Shown piece after piece: positions 39,133-49,665 of a stretch of DNA of 64,000 bases. The translations under genes were made by a program, and so were the position numbers. Under the pieces are notes generated by a model. The model was not told where the DNA came from. It did not search any database and worked only from the letters and a program-made list of their open reading frames with translations. The stretch comes from Lysobacter soyae (lineage in GTDB: Bacteria; Pseudomonadota; Gammaproteobacteria; Xanthomonadales; Xanthomonadaceae), in assembly GCF_019551435.1 (NCBI RefSeq), contig NZ_CP080544.1:1550001-1614000 (forward strand). The letters are read 5' to 3'. Numbering within the stretch: the stretch's first letter is position 1; each line of letters starts with the position of its first letter.

Positions 39133-39235
39133 GCCTCACCCGCCCCTGTCGGGGCACCCTCTCCACTGCGTGGAGAGGGAGAGATCTCCCTTCTCCACGC
39201 AGTGGAGAAGGTGGCGCGCAGCGCCGGATGAGGGC
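39133..39235. repeat. REP/BIME-like imperfect inverted repeat with internal hairpins
   Basis: Two arms of about 47 bases (39133-39179 and 39188-39235) are imperfect reverse complements around AGAGATCT-type spacer sequence. Each arm contains its own hairpin: CCCTCTCCAC/GTGGAGAGGG and CTTCTCCAC/GTGGAGAAG, and a GCCTCACCCGCCCCTGTCGG-like outer part. The overall CTCACCC...CCCTCTCC pattern is that of the dispersed intergenic repeats common in Xanthomonadaceae and related groups, recalled and not searched. It starts three bases after the sco stop and may also end that transcript. Confidence 0.8.
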
Positions 39236-39285
39236 TGTTCGCTTGGCAAGGTAAAATCAACCCTTCGCCCCAAGCAGCCCGACGA

Positions 39286-41532
39286 ATGACCGATCTCCCC
39301 GCGCGCCCCAGCTTCCATGGCCATGAGCAAATCCTGCTCCGCGAATATGCCGAGCGCGCCTACCTTGATTACTCGATGTACGTGGTGCTCGACCGCGCCC
39401 TGCCCTTTATCGGCGACGGTTTGAAGCCGGTCCAACGCCGCATCATTTACGCCATGAGCGAGCTCGGCTTGTCGGCGACCTCGAAACACAAGAAATCCGC
39501 CCGCACCGTGGGCGATGTGATCGGCAAATTCCATCCGCACGGCGATAGCGCCTGCTACGAAGCCCTGGTGTTGATGGCCCAGCCGTTTTCCTACCGCTAT
39601 CCGTTGATTGACGGTCAGGGCAATTTCGGTTCCAGCGAAGATCCGAAATCTTTCGCCGCCATGCGCTATACCGAATCCAAGCTCACGCCTATTGCCGAAG
39701 TGTTGTTGGCCGAGCTCGGCCAAGGCACGGTGGATTGGGATCCGAACTTCGATGGCACCTTGGAGGAGCCCTCGTGGCTGCCGGCGCGCTTGCCACATGT
39801 TCTGCTGAACGGCACCACTGGCATTGCCGTGGGGATGGCCACCGATATTCCGCCACACAATCTCAATGAGATTGTCAGTGCTTGCTTGATTCTGCTTGAC
39901 GATCCCAACGCAAGTCTAGACGCCTTGTGCGAACACGTGCGCGGCCCCGATTTTCCGACCTCCGCCGAAATCATCACCCCCGCCGCCGATTTGAAGCAGA
40001 TCTATGCCACAGGCAATGGCGGCGTCCGCGCGCGTGCGACGTTCGTGAAGGAAGGCGGCCACATCATCGTCAACAGCCTGCCCTACCAAGTGTCTCCTTC
40101 CAAGGTAATCGAGCAAATCGCCACACAGATGCGGGCAAAGAAATTGCCTTGGCTCGAAGACATCCGCGACGAGTCCGACCATGAAAATCCGGTCCGTATC
40201 GCGCTGATTCCGCGCAGCAACCGCATTGATGCCGAACAATTGATGGGGCATTTGTTTGCCACCACCGATCTTGAAAAGAGCTTCCGCGTCAACTTGAATG
40301 TGATCGGTTTGGACGGTAAACCGCGCGTCAAGAACTTGAAGACGATGCTGTCCGAATGGCTGGTATTCCGCCAAGACACCGTCACGCGCCGCTTGAACCA
40401 CCGCCTCGAACGCGTCGAACGCCGCCTGCATTTGTTGGAAGGCCTGTTGGTGGCCTTCCTCAACCTCGACGAAGTGATTCATATCATCCGTACCGAGGAC
40501 GAACCTAAGGCGGCCTTGATGGCGCGATTCGAATTGAGCGAGGCGCAAGCGGACTACATCCTCGATACGCGATTGAAGCAGTTGGCGCGATTGGAAGAGA
40601 TGAAGATTCGCGGCGAGCAGGATGAGTTGGATGCCGAGCGAGATCGATTGATGGCGATCCTGGGCAGCAAAGCAAAGCTCAAAAAATTGATCAAAGACGA
40701 ATTGATGGCCGACGCAAAGAAGTTCGGCGATGCGCGCAAATCTCCGATCGTGTCGCGTGGCGCAGCACAAGCGCTGGCGGAAACCGAATTGGTCGCCAGC
40801 GAACCGGTGACGGTGATTTTGAGTGAGAAAGGTTGGGTACGCGCCGCAAAAGGCCACGACATCGATGCCTCAACGATCGCTTATCGCGACGGCGATGCCT
40901 TGCTTGCGGCCGTTCGAACGCGCAGCAACTTCAATGTGGCCTTCATTGACTCCACCGGTCGGGCGTACTCGACTTCGGCCCATACGCTACCTTCCGCGCG
41001 CGGCAACGGCGAACCGTTGACCGGGCGATTCGCACCGGCGGCAGGGGCGCGCTTCCTTGCCATTGCGAGTGCCGAGAACGAGGTCAAGTACGTCATTGCG
41101 TCTGACCAAGGGCACGGATTCGTCACCCGCTTCGAGAATTTGATCGGCCGTCAAAAAGCGGGCAAAGCCCTGCTCTCGTTGCCGGCCGGTGCCAACACCC
41201 TGCAACCGGCACAACTGACCGGTAATCCGGACGAGCGCGTCGTCGTCGTCACGAGTGCAGGTCATTTGCTGGCCTTCCCGGTGGCGGAGCTGCCTGAGCT
41301 CGACAAGGGCAAAGGCAACAAGATGATCGAGATCCCGAAAGCCAAACGCGGCACGGAACACGTGGTTGCGGTGGCGGCCATCGCGCCCGGCGCCACACTT
41401 GTCGTGCATTCCGGCGCGCGCACCATGAGCCTTTCATACAAGGATTTGGAAAACTACATAGGTACGCGCGCAAGCCGCGGCGGATTGTTGCCGCGTGGCT
41501 GGCAAAAGGTGGACCGCCTATCCCGCGAGTAA
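39286..41532 (+). CDS. parC: DNA topoisomerase IV subunit A
   Basis: ParC is the cleaving subunit of topoisomerase IV, which decatenates replicated chromosomes. The 748-residue protein has the winged-helix region [13 protein letters not shown], with the quinolone-determining Ser and Glu in wild-type form, the catalytic Tyr in [10 protein letters not shown], and a C-terminal beta-pinwheel. Length and the absence of the GyrA-box (QRRGGKG) distinguish it from GyrA. Its start overlaps nothing and lies 50 bases after the repeat element. parE is not in the window. Confidence 0.95.
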   Translation: MTDLPARPSFHGHEQILLREYAERAYLDYSMYVVLDRALPFIGDGLKPVQRRIIYAMSELGLSATSKHKKSARTVGDVIGKFHPHGDSACYEALVLMAQPFSYRYPLIDGQGNFGSSEDPKSFAAMRYTESKLTPIAEVLLAELGQGTVDWDPNFDGTLEEPSWLPARLPHVLLNGTTGIAVGMATDIPPHNLNEIVSACLILLDDPNASLDALCEHVRGPDFPTSAEIITPAADLKQIYATGNGGVRARATFVKEGGHIIVNSLPYQVSPSKVIEQIATQMRAKKLPWLEDIRDESDHENPVRIALIPRSNRIDAEQLMGHLFATTDLEKSFRVNLNVIGLDGKPRVKNLKTMLSEWLVFRQDTVTRRLNHRLERVERRLHLLEGLLVAFLNLDEVIHIIRTEDEPKAALMARFELSEAQADYILDTRLKQLARLEEMKIRGEQDELDAERDRLMAILGSKAKLKKLIKDELMADAKKFGDARKSPIVSRGAAQALAETELVASEPVTVILSEKGWVRAAKGHDIDASTIAYRDGDALLAAVRTRSNFNVAFIDSTGRAYSTSAHTLPSARGNGEPLTGRFAPAAGARFLAIASAENEVKYVIASDQGHGFVTRFENLIGRQKAGKALLSLPAGANTLQPAQLTGNPDERVVVVTSAGHLLAFPVAELPELDKGKGNKMIEIPKAKRGTEHVVAVAAIAPGATLVVHSGARTMSLSYKDLENYIGTRASRGGLLPRGWQKVDRLSRE

Positions 41533-41631
41533 CAAAGCCGACGCAGCATTAACAAGCCGCTTCCGCCGCCAGGGTCGGCGGAAGTCGCATGTTAAGATCG
41601 GCACTCCCCCGCACACCAAGGGTCGAGCTTC

Positions 41632-42117
41632 ATGTCGAACCTGCCGAAGAACCTCACCAAGAACGAATCGTCCGGCTGCATCATGGCCCGGATCATGCGC
41701 AACAAAGAACAGTACGCACGCAATTTTTCGTTGGTCGAGTACGGCTCATGGAAGAAGGCCGAAAAAGCCGCCTCGGAGTGGTTGGCCAAGATCAAGAAAA
41801 CCCTGCCGCCGCCGACCACCTCGCACGGCATCAAAACCTCACGCAACAGTTCCGGCGTCGTCGGCGTGTCGTTGAAGGCCGCACCGCTCGCCAGTGGCGC
41901 GATGAATTACGCGTGGCATGCGTTTTGGCCCGGCAATCCGAACGGCACGCGTTGGGCGGTTGAGAAATTCGGTGACGACAACGCGTTTTGTCTGGCGGTG
42001 ATTTCCCGCCAGCGCGAATCCGCCGATCGCAAGGCCGTTGAACGCGAGTTCAAACGCATTCAAGGCAAGCCGGTGTACAAGGCGATTCTTAAGCAGAAGA
42101 TGATTGCGGTCGTTTGA
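41632..42117 (+). CDS. AP2/ERF-like domain protein (two modules)
   Basis: The 161-residue protein has an N-terminal basic module (residues about 13-60, with SGCIMARIM and a WKKAEKAASEWL helix) and a C-terminal module with the AP2 pattern: GVVGVSLK, a short W-x-A-x-W strand (WHAFWPG), a further strand (TRWAVEKFG) and an alpha-helix (NAFCLAVISRQRES). AP2 domains bind DNA and in bacteria usually occur in homing endonucleases or phage proteins. Here it stands alone with no nuclease domain and no mobile element around it. It converges with asnB. Assignment is by pattern only. Confidence 0.6.
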   Translation: MSNLPKNLTKNESSGCIMARIMRNKEQYARNFSLVEYGSWKKAEKAASEWLAKIKKTLPPPTTSHGIKTSRNSSGVVGVSLKAAPLASGAMNYAWHAFWPGNPNGTRWAVEKFGDDNAFCLAVISRQRESADRKAVEREFKRIQGKPVYKAILKQKMIAVV

Positions 42118-42138
42118 TCGAATCTCGGGTAGCGCCAG

Positions 42139-43827
42139 TCAGACAGTGACCGGCGCGTTATGCACGCCCGAGACCGCGCGTCCGGATGGATCTGCGCTAT
42201 TCGCAAATGCCGCATCCCATGCCAACGCTGCCGGTGACGAACAGGCAATGGATTTACCGCTTGGCACGGTTGCAGCGCAGGCCGCCGATGCGAACGATTG
42301 TTCGAAAATCGTCCGATACAAATAAGCTTCTTTGCTGGCGGGTGTGTTCAGTGGGAAACGTATGGCCGCTGACGCCAATTGAACGGCGCTCACCACGGTT
42401 TCCGCATGCGCTTTCAACCCGTCGATCCATCCATAGCCAACGCCATCGCTGAACTGCTCTTTTTGCCGCCAAAGTATTTCGTCTGGCAAAACACCTTTGA
42501 AAGCTTCTCTGAGGATGTGTTTTTCGATGCGGCCGTTGCGCACCATTTTTTGCGTCGCGTCGATTCCCATGGCCACATCCATGAACGTCGGATCCAGGAA
42601 CGGCACGCGCGGCTCAACACCCCACGCCATCATTGATTTGTTCGCGCGCAAGCAATCGAACTGGTGAAGTGCATCCAGTTTGCGAACCAACTCCTCATGG
42701 AAACTTTGCGCATCCGGCGCCTTGTGGAAGTAAAGGTAGCCGCCGAACAGTTCGTCACTGCCCTCGCCCGACAGCACCATCTTCACCCCCATAGATTTGA
42801 TGCGGCGTGCCAATAGGAACATCGGCGTCGACGCGCGAACGGTGGTGACGTCAAAGGTTTCAATATGGCGGATGACATCCGGCAAGGCGTCCAGACCTTC
42901 TTCCAACGTGAAGGTGAAGCCGTGATGCACCGAATCAATGGCGCGCGCCGCAACTTCGGCAGCCGCCAAATCAGGCGATCCCTCAAGGCCAATGGCAAAT
43001 GAGTGCACGCGCGGCCACCAGGCTTCGCTGTTATCGCCGTCCTCGACCCGCTTGCGCGCGAAGCGTGCAGCGCAGGCGGCAATGATGGAAGAATCCAAGC
43101 CCCCCGAGAGGAGAACGCCATAAGGCACATCGCCCATCATTTGCCGGTGCACGGCTGACTCCAAGGCTTCACGAATCACCTCAGGCGATACCTGATGCCC
43201 GACGACGTCGGCGTGCGCACGCCAAGTCGGTGCGTACCATGCGGTGAGCTCGCCGGTTTCCGTGTCGAAGACATGCCCGGGCGGAAACTGACTGACATCG
43301 ACGCACAGGCGCGCAATGGCCTTCATTTCCGAGGCGACCCACAAACGACCCTCAACATCGTGCCCCCAATACAAGGGACAGATACCCATGTGGTCGCGAG
43401 CGATGAGGGCACGCTTGCGCGTCGCATCCCACAGCACAAACGCGAACATTCCGTTCAAACGCTTCAGCCAGTCGGCAGGTGCTGCGTCGGGGGCGCTGGC
43501 ATAGAGGGCGTTGATGACCTCGCAGTCCGATCCGCTCTGAAACGCATACGTCGATTCAAGCGCGGTGCGAAATTCGGAATGGTTGTAGATCTCGCCGTTC
43601 ACCGCCAATGCCAACTGGCGGTCTTTCGATAGCAAGGGCTGGGCGCCACCCGCGGGATCCACGATGGATAGACGTTCGTGCACCAACAGGGCGTTGGGAT
43701 GTTCGTACACGCCGCTCCAATCCGGGCCACGATGCCGCTGCAATGCGGACAAGGCGATGGCTGAAGGTCTCAGGATGGACAGATCTGCGCGGTCGCGGAG
43801 ATCGATGACGGACAGGATGGAACACAT
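42139..43827 (-). CDS. asnB: Asparagine synthetase B (glutamine-hydrolysing)
   Basis: AsnB makes asparagine from aspartate, ATP and glutamine-derived ammonia. The 562-residue protein has the N-terminal nucleophile Cys2 (MCSILS), the glutaminase segments RHRGPDWSG and VNGEIYNH, and the C-terminal synthetase domain with the PP-loop SGGLDSS and the SGEGSDELFGGY motif. CCGGAG lies just before the ATG at 43827. It is the last gene of the map-glnD-dapD-arsC-dapE series, but is separated from dapE by an Asn-rich leader frame and a strong terminator, pointing to attenuation control. Confidence 0.96.
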   Translation of the reverse strand: MCSILSVIDLRDRADLSILRPSAIALSALQRHRGPDWSGVYEHPNALLVHERLSIVDPAGGAQPLLSKDRQLALAVNGEIYNHSEFRTALESTYAFQSGSDCEVINALYASAPDAAPADWLKRLNGMFAFVLWDATRKRALIARDHMGICPLYWGHDVEGRLWVASEMKAIARLCVDVSQFPPGHVFDTETGELTAWYAPTWRAHADVVGHQVSPEVIREALESAVHRQMMGDVPYGVLLSGGLDSSIIAACAARFARKRVEDGDNSEAWWPRVHSFAIGLEGSPDLAAAEVAARAIDSVHHGFTFTLEEGLDALPDVIRHIETFDVTTVRASTPMFLLARRIKSMGVKMVLSGEGSDELFGGYLYFHKAPDAQSFHEELVRKLDALHQFDCLRANKSMMAWGVEPRVPFLDPTFMDVAMGIDATQKMVRNGRIEKHILREAFKGVLPDEILWRQKEQFSDGVGYGWIDGLKAHAETVVSAVQLASAAIRFPLNTPASKEAYLYRTIFEQSFASAACAATVPSGKSIACSSPAALAWDAAFANSADPSGRAVSGVHNAPVTV

Positions 43828-43860
43828 GGCAAACTCCGGATTGTCTGAAACGTGGGCAAT

Positions 43861-43888
43861 AAAAAAGCCCGCTTTTTCAAGCGGGCTT
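43861..43888 (-). terminator. Attenuator terminator in front of asnB
   Basis: On the minus strand AAGCCCGCTT (complement of 43879-43888) pairs with AAGCGGGCTT (complement of 43865-43874) around a GAAA loop, and runs into TTTTTT. It ends 33 bases before the asnB ATG and lies between the Asn-rich leader frame and asnB, so it would block asnB unless prevented. Confidence 0.9.
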
Positions 43889-43917
43889 CGGATAGGCGTA
43901 TTTCTGAATGTCGTGCG

Positions 43918-43986
43918 CTAACCGTCGTCCCGCTGTTTGCAGGAATTATTGTTATTGCGATTGACGGTTGTGAATGTGCGGCTCAT
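43918..43986 (-). CDS. asnB leader peptide (Asn-rich, 22 residues)
   Basis: This small frame runs from ATG at 43986 to TAG at 43918-43920. Residues 9-14 read N-R-N-N-N-N, encoded AAT CGC AAT AAC AAT AAT, so five of six are Asn; none of the remaining 16 residues is Asn. The frame starts 19 bases after the dapE stop and has only a weak ribosome site (AGGG about 12 bases upstream), so coupling to dapE translation is possible. The codons after the Asn run (AAA CAG CGG GAC) carry AGCGGG, which can pair with the terminator's 5' arm. A ribosome stalled at the Asn codons would leave this segment free; one reaching the stop codon would cover it. Confidence 0.8.
   Translation of the reverse strand: MSRTFTTVNRNNNNSCKQRDDG
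43929..43934 (-). promoter_or_regulatory. Antiterminator segment of the asnB attenuator
   Basis: AGCGGG on the minus strand (complement of 43929-43934) is complementary to CCCGCT in the 5' arm of the terminator (complement of 43880-43885). It lies 10 bases downstream of the last Asn codon and 9 bases upstream of the leader stop codon, the placement expected for the antiterminator strand of a stalling attenuator. Confidence 0.65.
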
Positions 43987-44005
43987 GGATCGAGTGTGCC
44001 CTGCG

Positions 44006-45142
44006 TCATTCCGGTTTGACAAGTAGTTTTTGCATCAGGGATTTAAATATTCCCGGCAGCCTGTTCAAATCTGAAACAAGGACGTTTTCATCCACTTTGT
44101 GGATGGACGCATTCACGGGGCCGATTTCCACGCAGTGGGCGCCCATCGGTGCAATGAAGCGCGCGTCCGAGGTACCGCCACCGGTGCTTTCCTCCGGCGG
44201 CTGACCAGAAAACGCCGTCAGCACTTCACGGCAAGCCACGCGAAGCGGGCCTTCCGGTGTGTAAAACGGTGCACCGCTTTGATGCCATTGAATGTCGTAG
44301 CGAACGCCGTGCGCCTTGAGAATGTCTTCGCAGGCGGTCTGCAGTTGCTCCGCCGTCCAATTCGGGTTGTAGCGCAGGTTAAACAAAACGTCCAACTGTC
44401 CGGGGATCACGTTGTTCGCCCCGTTGCCGGCATGCATGTCGGTGATTTGCAAACTGGTGGGCGGGAAAGACTCGTAACCTGCGTCCCACACTTTTGCCGC
44501 CAACGCCGCCAAGGCAGGCAAGGCTCGATGAATCGGATTGTCGGCCTTGTCGGGATAGGCCACGTGGCCTTGCACGCCATGCACGCGCAGTTTCGCCGAC
44601 AGCGAGCCGCGACGCCCTACTCGCAGCAGATCACCCAGTACGTCTTTTGACGAAGGCTCGCCGGTGATGCAGTAGTCGATGGCCTGGCCGCGTGCCTTGA
44701 AGGTTTCGACGACTTTGCGCACGCCATCAATGGCCGCACCCTCTTCATCCGACGTCAGCAGCAGTGCAACGGTGCCGTCATGGTCCGGGTATTCGGCAAC
44801 GAATTGCGTCAAGGCGACAACGAACGCCGCCACGCTGCCTTTCATGTCAGCGGCGCCGCGTCCGTATAACACCCCGTCACGAATGACCGGTTCGAACGGA
44901 TCCGACGACCAGGCATCCAGCGGACCCGGCGGCACCACATCGGTGTGACCAAGAAAAACGAGTACGGGCCCTTGGGTGCCGTGGGTCGCCCACAAGTTGT
45001 CCACGTCGCCGTAGCGCAAGTGCTCGCAGTTGAATCCTGCGGCGCTCAAACGCGTCGCCAACAATGGTTGGCAGCCTGCATCCTCAGGCGTGATCGACGC
45101 GCGCGAAATCAAGTCTTGGGTGAGCGCAAGCACTTCGGTCAT
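44006..45142 (-). CDS. dapE: Succinyl-diaminopimelate desuccinylase
   Basis: DapE removes succinate from N-succinyl-LL-diaminopimelate in lysine and peptidoglycan synthesis. The 378-residue M20 metallohydrolase has metal and catalytic motifs [26 protein letters not shown] (catalytic Glu), GEPSS and [11 protein letters not shown]. Its start overlaps the arsC-like gene by four bases (45139-45142). The asnB leader frame begins 19 bases after its stop. Confidence 0.97.
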   Translation of the reverse strand: MTEVLALTQDLISRASITPEDAGCQPLLATRLSAAGFNCEHLRYGDVDNLWATHGTQGPVLVFLGHTDVVPPGPLDAWSSDPFEPVIRDGVLYGRGAADMKGSVAAFVVALTQFVAEYPDHDGTVALLLTSDEEGAAIDGVRKVVETFKARGQAIDYCITGEPSSKDVLGDLLRVGRRGSLSAKLRVHGVQGHVAYPDKADNPIHRALPALAALAAKVWDAGYESFPPTSLQITDMHAGNGANNVIPGQLDVLFNLRYNPNWTAEQLQTACEDILKAHGVRYDIQWHQSGAPFYTPEGPLRVACREVLTAFSGQPPEESTGGGTSDARFIAPMGAHCVEIGPVNASIHKVDENVLVSDLNRLPGIFKSLMQKLLVKPE

Positions 45143-45498
45143 TTGGCGACTCCGAACAGCGCTTTGAAACCGTTATCTGTGAAGCCTTGTTGGACGCGAC
45201 CGTCAGCCATTTCCAGCAAAGGCCGCTTGAGCAAGGCCGGATGCTCGCGAAGTAATAGCTTCCACTCCGCATCGCTGCCCGGTGACTTGCGCGCGTCGGG
45301 TAGTTGTCGCCAGGTGGTGGACGATTTGTTGATCAATTTCTCCCACCCACCCACAGCGGCTTGCCATTGCAGGAATTGTTCAGGCGAGGGTCGCGCATCG
45401 CGCACATCCACGAAGGTGTACGGGATGTCAAAGCGTTTCAGCCAGTTCTGCGCCTTGCGGCAACTGTCGCAATTTTTCAGCCCGTAGACCGTGGTCAT
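45139..45498 (-). CDS. ArsC/Spx-family reductase (YffB-like)
   Basis: The 119-residue protein has the ArsC-type active-site sequence [15 protein letters not shown] with the first Cys in the reductase position, then KRPLLE. YffB-type proteins of this size are encoded next to dapE in many proteobacteria; they are not true arsenate reductases and are suspected glutathione-dependent thiol reductases. It overlaps both dapE and dapD by four bases. Confidence 0.9.
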   Translation of the reverse strand: MTTVYGLKNCDSCRKAQNWLKRFDIPYTFVDVRDARPSPEQFLQWQAAVGGWEKLINKSSTTWRQLPDARKSPGSDAEWKLLLREHPALLKRPLLEMADGRVQQGFTDNGFKALFGVAK

Positions 45499-46319
45499 TG
45501 CGCGTGTCCGCGCAGCAGGTCGTTGATGCTGGTTTTGCTGCGTGTCTTCTCATCCACTTGCTTCACGATCACAGCGCAATACAGCGAGTGCGTTCCGTCT
45601 GCTGCCGGCAAGGCGCCGGAAACCACAACGCTGCCCGGCGGCACATAGCCATAGCTGATTTCGCGGGTTTCGCGGTTGTAAATGCGCGTCGACTGACCGA
45701 TGAACACCCCCATGCCGATCACGCTGTGGTGACCGACGATCACACCTTCGACAATTTCCGAACGTGCGCCGATGAAGCAATGGTCTTCGATGATGGTCGG
45801 TGAGGCTTGCAGCGGTTCCAACACGCCGCCGATCCCCGCGCCGCCGGAAATATGGCAATGCTTGCCGATCTGCGCACAGGAACCCACTGTCGCCCAAGTG
45901 TCCACCATCGTGCCCTCGCCGACGTGCGCACCGATGTTGACGAAACTCGGCGTCAGGACGACATCACGACCCAAGTAAGTGCCGCGGCGTACCACGGTGC
46001 CCGGCAGGACGCGTACACCCATCGCGCGGAAATCCGCTTCACTGAAATTCGCAAATCGCATCGGGATTTTGTCGAAGAACGGCGACGGCTGCGATTCCAT
46101 CAACTGCATGTCTTCGGTGCGGAAATACAGCAGCACGGCTTTCTTCAGCCACTCGTTGACCACCCAGCCATCCGTGCCCGGTGATGCAACCCGCAGCTCA
46201 CCCGACTCCAAACCTTCGATCGCCTTCAAGACGTCGGGTCGCAGGGCGGCCAAGCCGTCCGCGTTCAACTCTGCGCGCGCGTCCCAAGCCTGTTCAATGC
46301 GTGCTTTCAATGCGTTCAA
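45495..46319 (-). CDS. dapD: Tetrahydrodipicolinate N-succinyltransferase
   Basis: DapD succinylates tetrahydrodipicolinate, the step leading to the DapE substrate. The 274-residue protein has an N-terminal helical domain and a left-handed beta-helix of hexapeptide repeats ([37 protein letters not shown]). Its end overlaps arsC and its start overlaps glnD, by four bases each, so the whole dap group is one coupled operon. Confidence 0.97.
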   Translation of the reverse strand: MNALKARIEQAWDARAELNADGLAALRPDVLKAIEGLESGELRVASPGTDGWVVNEWLKKAVLLYFRTEDMQLMESQPSPFFDKIPMRFANFSEADFRAMGVRVLPGTVVRRGTYLGRDVVLTPSFVNIGAHVGEGTMVDTWATVGSCAQIGKHCHISGGAGIGGVLEPLQASPTIIEDHCFIGARSEIVEGVIVGHHSVIGMGVFIGQSTRIYNRETREISYGYVPPGSVVVSGALPAADGTHSLYCAVIVKQVDEKTRSKTSINDLLRGHAQ

Positions 46320-48892
46320 TGTGTTGCTCCTACAAGAATGGGTTCCAACGCCGACGCAAGCGATGCGAGGCGTTCTTCTGACAGTGGCTCGCCATTGTCC
46401 AGCGAAACGGTGAACATGTCTTCTGCGCGCTCGCCGAAAGTCGCGATCCGCGCGTCGTGCACGCGCAGTTTTTCCATGCGCAAGAATGCGGCGACGTCTG
46501 CGAGCAGGCCGGCGCGATCATTACAGACGATGCTGAGCAAGTAGCGATTAGCTGAAAGGCCGGAGAAAACGATTTGCGGTGTGAGTCGGAACTGGCGCAG
46601 ATGGCGTTGCGCGGCACGTCGTGACGGACGTTCTTCCAACAATGACGGCTTGGCCAAAACGCTGCGCAATTGGCGTTCGACTTCGCGCATCTCCACCAAG
46701 CGCGACGACTCGCGCGGCATGCAGTGGAACACGTCCAAAACCTGCCCCTCTGCCGCGTCCATCAGTCGCGCCTGCGACACCTCCAGACCCAGTCGGTCCA
46801 AGGTCATGACAATGGCGGCGAACAAACCGTTGCGGTCGGGAGACCACACCATCACCTCCAGCGCGTGGCCGATGTCATCCACGGCGTGCACCGCCACCTG
46901 CATCTGGGGAGAGGTGACAATGGACGCGGCCATCCATGCAATTTGTTCAGGGCGATAGCGAAGCAAGGCGTCTGACGGCAAATCGTCAATGCGGCCAATC
47001 GCCGCATCGGCATCAACAAGTAAGGCCCTTGCCGCCGCGCGCGTTTCCTCAATTCTTTCTTCGCGCGCCAGCGGATCTTCCAAGCCGCGACGAAGCGCCA
47101 AGCGCGTGGCGACATGCAAATCGGCCAACAGGCGATCTTTCCAAGCATTCCAAAGCTTCGGCGATGTCCCGGCGATATCGGCACAGGTTAGGAGATACAA
47201 GGTATCCAAGCGCTCGCGATCGGCCACGAGGTGGGCAAAACGGGCAACGACGTCGGGGTCGGAAATATCTTGTTTCTGTGCTGTGACAGACATCAACAAG
47301 TGATGCCTGACCAACCATTCCACCATGTCCACGTCTGCGGGCGGGAGTGCATGGGCAATGCAGAAGTCACGCGCATCGACCGCGCCGAGTTCGGCATGAT
47401 CGCCGCCACGGCCTTTGGCGATGTCATGGAACAACGCGGCGAGCAATAGCAATTCCGGCTTTCGCAATCGCGGCATCACCGTGTGCGCTTGCGAGAAACG
47501 ATCCACGCCTTCGCCTGTCTGGAACAGCGCCAGCGTGCGCAACACCATCAAGGTGTGTTGATCGACGGTGTAGACGTGGAACAGATCGAACTGCATGCGT
47601 CCGGTCACGTTGGCAAACGCGGGAATCCAACGCCCCAACACACCGGTTTTGGCCATTTCGATCAAGATGCGAATCGCATCCGGCCCTCGCAAAATGCGCA
47701 TGAATTGCGCGCGCATCGCCGGATCGGCATCCGACCACGCCGGCACACAAGGCAATGCCTCGGCCAAGGCGCGCGCGGTGCGCGAATGTAATCCCGGCAA
47801 TTCAGGCGCACCGGCCCAGGTGTCAAACAACTCAAAAATGCGACTGGCGTTTCCCGCGGGCCATTGCGGATCGCGCGCCGCCAAATACCCGTTCAATGCG
47901 TCAAATTCCGCATGGATGGCTAATGGCTCGGATTCCCCCTGCAAGTGTTCTTCGAAGCGTTGCAGCAATCGCTCAGAGATCCGCTGAATCAAACCCGCGC
48001 TGCGGTAAAACCCTTGCATCATGCGTTCGACATCGGCATTCGATGCTTCGTCGTTGTGCAACAGGTGCGCAGCCAAGGCGCGCTGGTGATCGAATCGCAG
48101 GCGTTCTTCGCGCTTGCCTGCAATCAAGTGCAAACCGAAGCGGAGTTTTTGCAAATTGGCGCCGGCGCGCATGAGCGTGGCATGCTCGTCGGCGCCGAGT
48201 TGCCCATGGGCTTGCAAGGCATCCAATCCGGGCTCACCCAAGACGCGCATCGCCATCCAGCGCAGTGTCTGCATGTCGCGCAGGCCACCCGGCCCCTCTT
48301 TGATATTCGGCTCCAGATTTTCCGCGGTGTCGTTGAATCGCGCATGCCGCGTGCGCAGCTCTTCGCGCTTGGCGGAAAAATACGCCGATTCCGACCACAT
48401 GTGCTCGGTGGATGTGTCCGATTGCACACCGTCGAACCGGCGGGAATCGCCTGCCAGCACGCGTGCATCCATCAACGCGGTGAGCACTGTGATGTCCTCC
48501 GAACAAGCCTGTGCCGCTTCGGATTGCGTGCGCACCGCATGGGAAATGGGAATGCGCGCATCCCAAAGCATGGCCACGAACTTTGCGATGGCGTCGGCCT
48601 GCGTCCGCCGTTCGGCGGGTTCGATCAAAATCAGCAAATCGACATCGGATTGCGGGTAAAGACTTTGCCGGCCATAACCGCCGACCGCGATCAAGCAGAC
48701 CGGCGAATCGGGCAAATTCATTTGCCAGGCTTCACCGACCAATTGATCCATGAACGCGGACCGGTCGCGATTGAGTTCGCGCACCGGTTCATGGCGATCA
48801 AAACGCTGAGCTAATTCGGCATCGAAGTCGGCAAGACGCTGCCGCGCGCGTTGCGACCAAGAGAGACAGGACGGGTCGCTCGACGGACTCAC
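46316..48892 (-). CDS. glnD: Bifunctional [PII] uridylyltransferase/uridylyl-removing enzyme
   Basis: GlnD senses glutamine and modifies PII proteins. The 858-residue protein has an N-terminal nucleotidyltransferase domain ([19 protein letters not shown]), an HD domain ([18 protein letters not shown]) and two ACT domains near the C-terminus ([15 protein letters not shown] in the second). It starts with GTG at 48892, overlapping the map stop by four bases. The map-glnD-dapD order is conserved in Gammaproteobacteria. Confidence 0.96.
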   Translation of the reverse strand: MSPSSDPSCLSWSQRARQRLADFDAELAQRFDRHEPVRELNRDRSAFMDQLVGEAWQMNLPDSPVCLIAVGGYGRQSLYPQSDVDLLILIEPAERRTQADAIAKFVAMLWDARIPISHAVRTQSEAAQACSEDITVLTALMDARVLAGDSRRFDGVQSDTSTEHMWSESAYFSAKREELRTRHARFNDTAENLEPNIKEGPGGLRDMQTLRWMAMRVLGEPGLDALQAHGQLGADEHATLMRAGANLQKLRFGLHLIAGKREERLRFDHQRALAAHLLHNDEASNADVERMMQGFYRSAGLIQRISERLLQRFEEHLQGESEPLAIHAEFDALNGYLAARDPQWPAGNASRIFELFDTWAGAPELPGLHSRTARALAEALPCVPAWSDADPAMRAQFMRILRGPDAIRILIEMAKTGVLGRWIPAFANVTGRMQFDLFHVYTVDQHTLMVLRTLALFQTGEGVDRFSQAHTVMPRLRKPELLLLAALFHDIAKGRGGDHAELGAVDARDFCIAHALPPADVDMVEWLVRHHLLMSVTAQKQDISDPDVVARFAHLVADRERLDTLYLLTCADIAGTSPKLWNAWKDRLLADLHVATRLALRRGLEDPLAREERIEETRAAARALLVDADAAIGRIDDLPSDALLRYRPEQIAWMAASIVTSPQMQVAVHAVDDIGHALEVMVWSPDRNGLFAAIVMTLDRLGLEVSQARLMDAAEGQVLDVFHCMPRESSRLVEMREVERQLRSVLAKPSLLEERPSRRAAQRHLRQFRLTPQIVFSGLSANRYLLSIVCNDRAGLLADVAAFLRMEKLRVHDARIATFGERAEDMFTVSLDNGEPLSEERLASLASALEPILVGATH

Positions 48893-49665
48893 GGAGGCGG
48901 CGGCGAACCTGCCGACAGCGTCAACACATCGAATCCGTCATCGGTGACGGCCAACATGTGCTCCCACTGTGCGGACAACGAGCGATCGCGCGTGACCACG
49001 GTCCAACCATCCGGCAACAGCTTGGTCCGGAAGCTGCCTTCATTGACCATCGGTTCGATGGTGAAGGTCATGCCCTTTTTAAGCACGAGACCTTCGCCGG
49101 CGTTTCCGTAGTGCAATACCTGCGGGTCTTCGTGATAGATCTTGCCGATCCCGTGGCCGCAGTACTCGCGCACCACGCTAAATCGCTCGGCTTCAACATA
49201 GGCTTGGATCGCGGCGCCGATATCGCCCAAGGTCGCACCCGGACGGACTTGGCGAATACCCTGCCACATCGCTGCGTAGGTGGTTTCGACCAACCGCTTG
49301 GCCATCACCGACGGCGTGCCGACGAAATACATCCGGCTGGTATCACCGTGCCAGCCATCCTTGATGACCGTGACGTCGATATTGACGATGTCGCCGTCCT
49401 TCAGAACCTTCCCTTCGTTGGGGATCCCGTGGCAGATCACGTTGTTCACCGACGTGCACAAGGTCTTCGGGAAGCCGCGGTAACCGACGTTGGCCGGGAT
49501 ACCCTTTTGGACATTGACGATGTGGTCGTGGGCGATACGGTCGAGCTCGGCAGTGCTGATGCCGGGACGGACGTGTTCGGTCATCAAATCCAGGACCTCG
49601 CTGGCCAGACGGCCGGCGATGCGCATGGATTCGATGTCTTGCTCGGATTTGATCGAAATACTCAT
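48889..49665 (-). CDS. map: Methionine aminopeptidase, type I
   Basis: MetAP removes the N-terminal Met of new proteins. The 258-residue protein has the metal ligands: Asp residues in NIDVTVIKDGWHGDTS, His in GHGIGKIYHEDP, and Glu residues in FTIEPMVNEG and SAQWEHMLAV. It is the first gene of the minus-strand series and divergent from rpsB, as in most Gammaproteobacteria. Confidence 0.97.
   Translation of the reverse strand: MSISIKSEQDIESMRIAGRLASEVLDLMTEHVRPGISTAELDRIAHDHIVNVQKGIPANVGYRGFPKTLCTSVNNVICHGIPNEGKVLKDGDIVNIDVTVIKDGWHGDTSRMYFVGTPSVMAKRLVETTYAAMWQGIRQVRPGATLGDIGAAIQAYVEAERFSVVREYCGHGIGKIYHEDPQVLHYGNAGEGLVLKKGMTFTIEPMVNEGSFRTKLLPDGWTVVTRDRSLSAQWEHMLAVTDDGFDVLTLSAGSPPPP

Noticed and set aside
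39286-41532. GyrA instead of ParC
   Set aside because: Length of 748 residues, the lack of a GyrA-box and the N-terminal sequence fit ParC.
45139-45498. Arsenate reductase
   Set aside because: Its size and its place beside dapE fit the YffB group, and no other arsenic genes are near.
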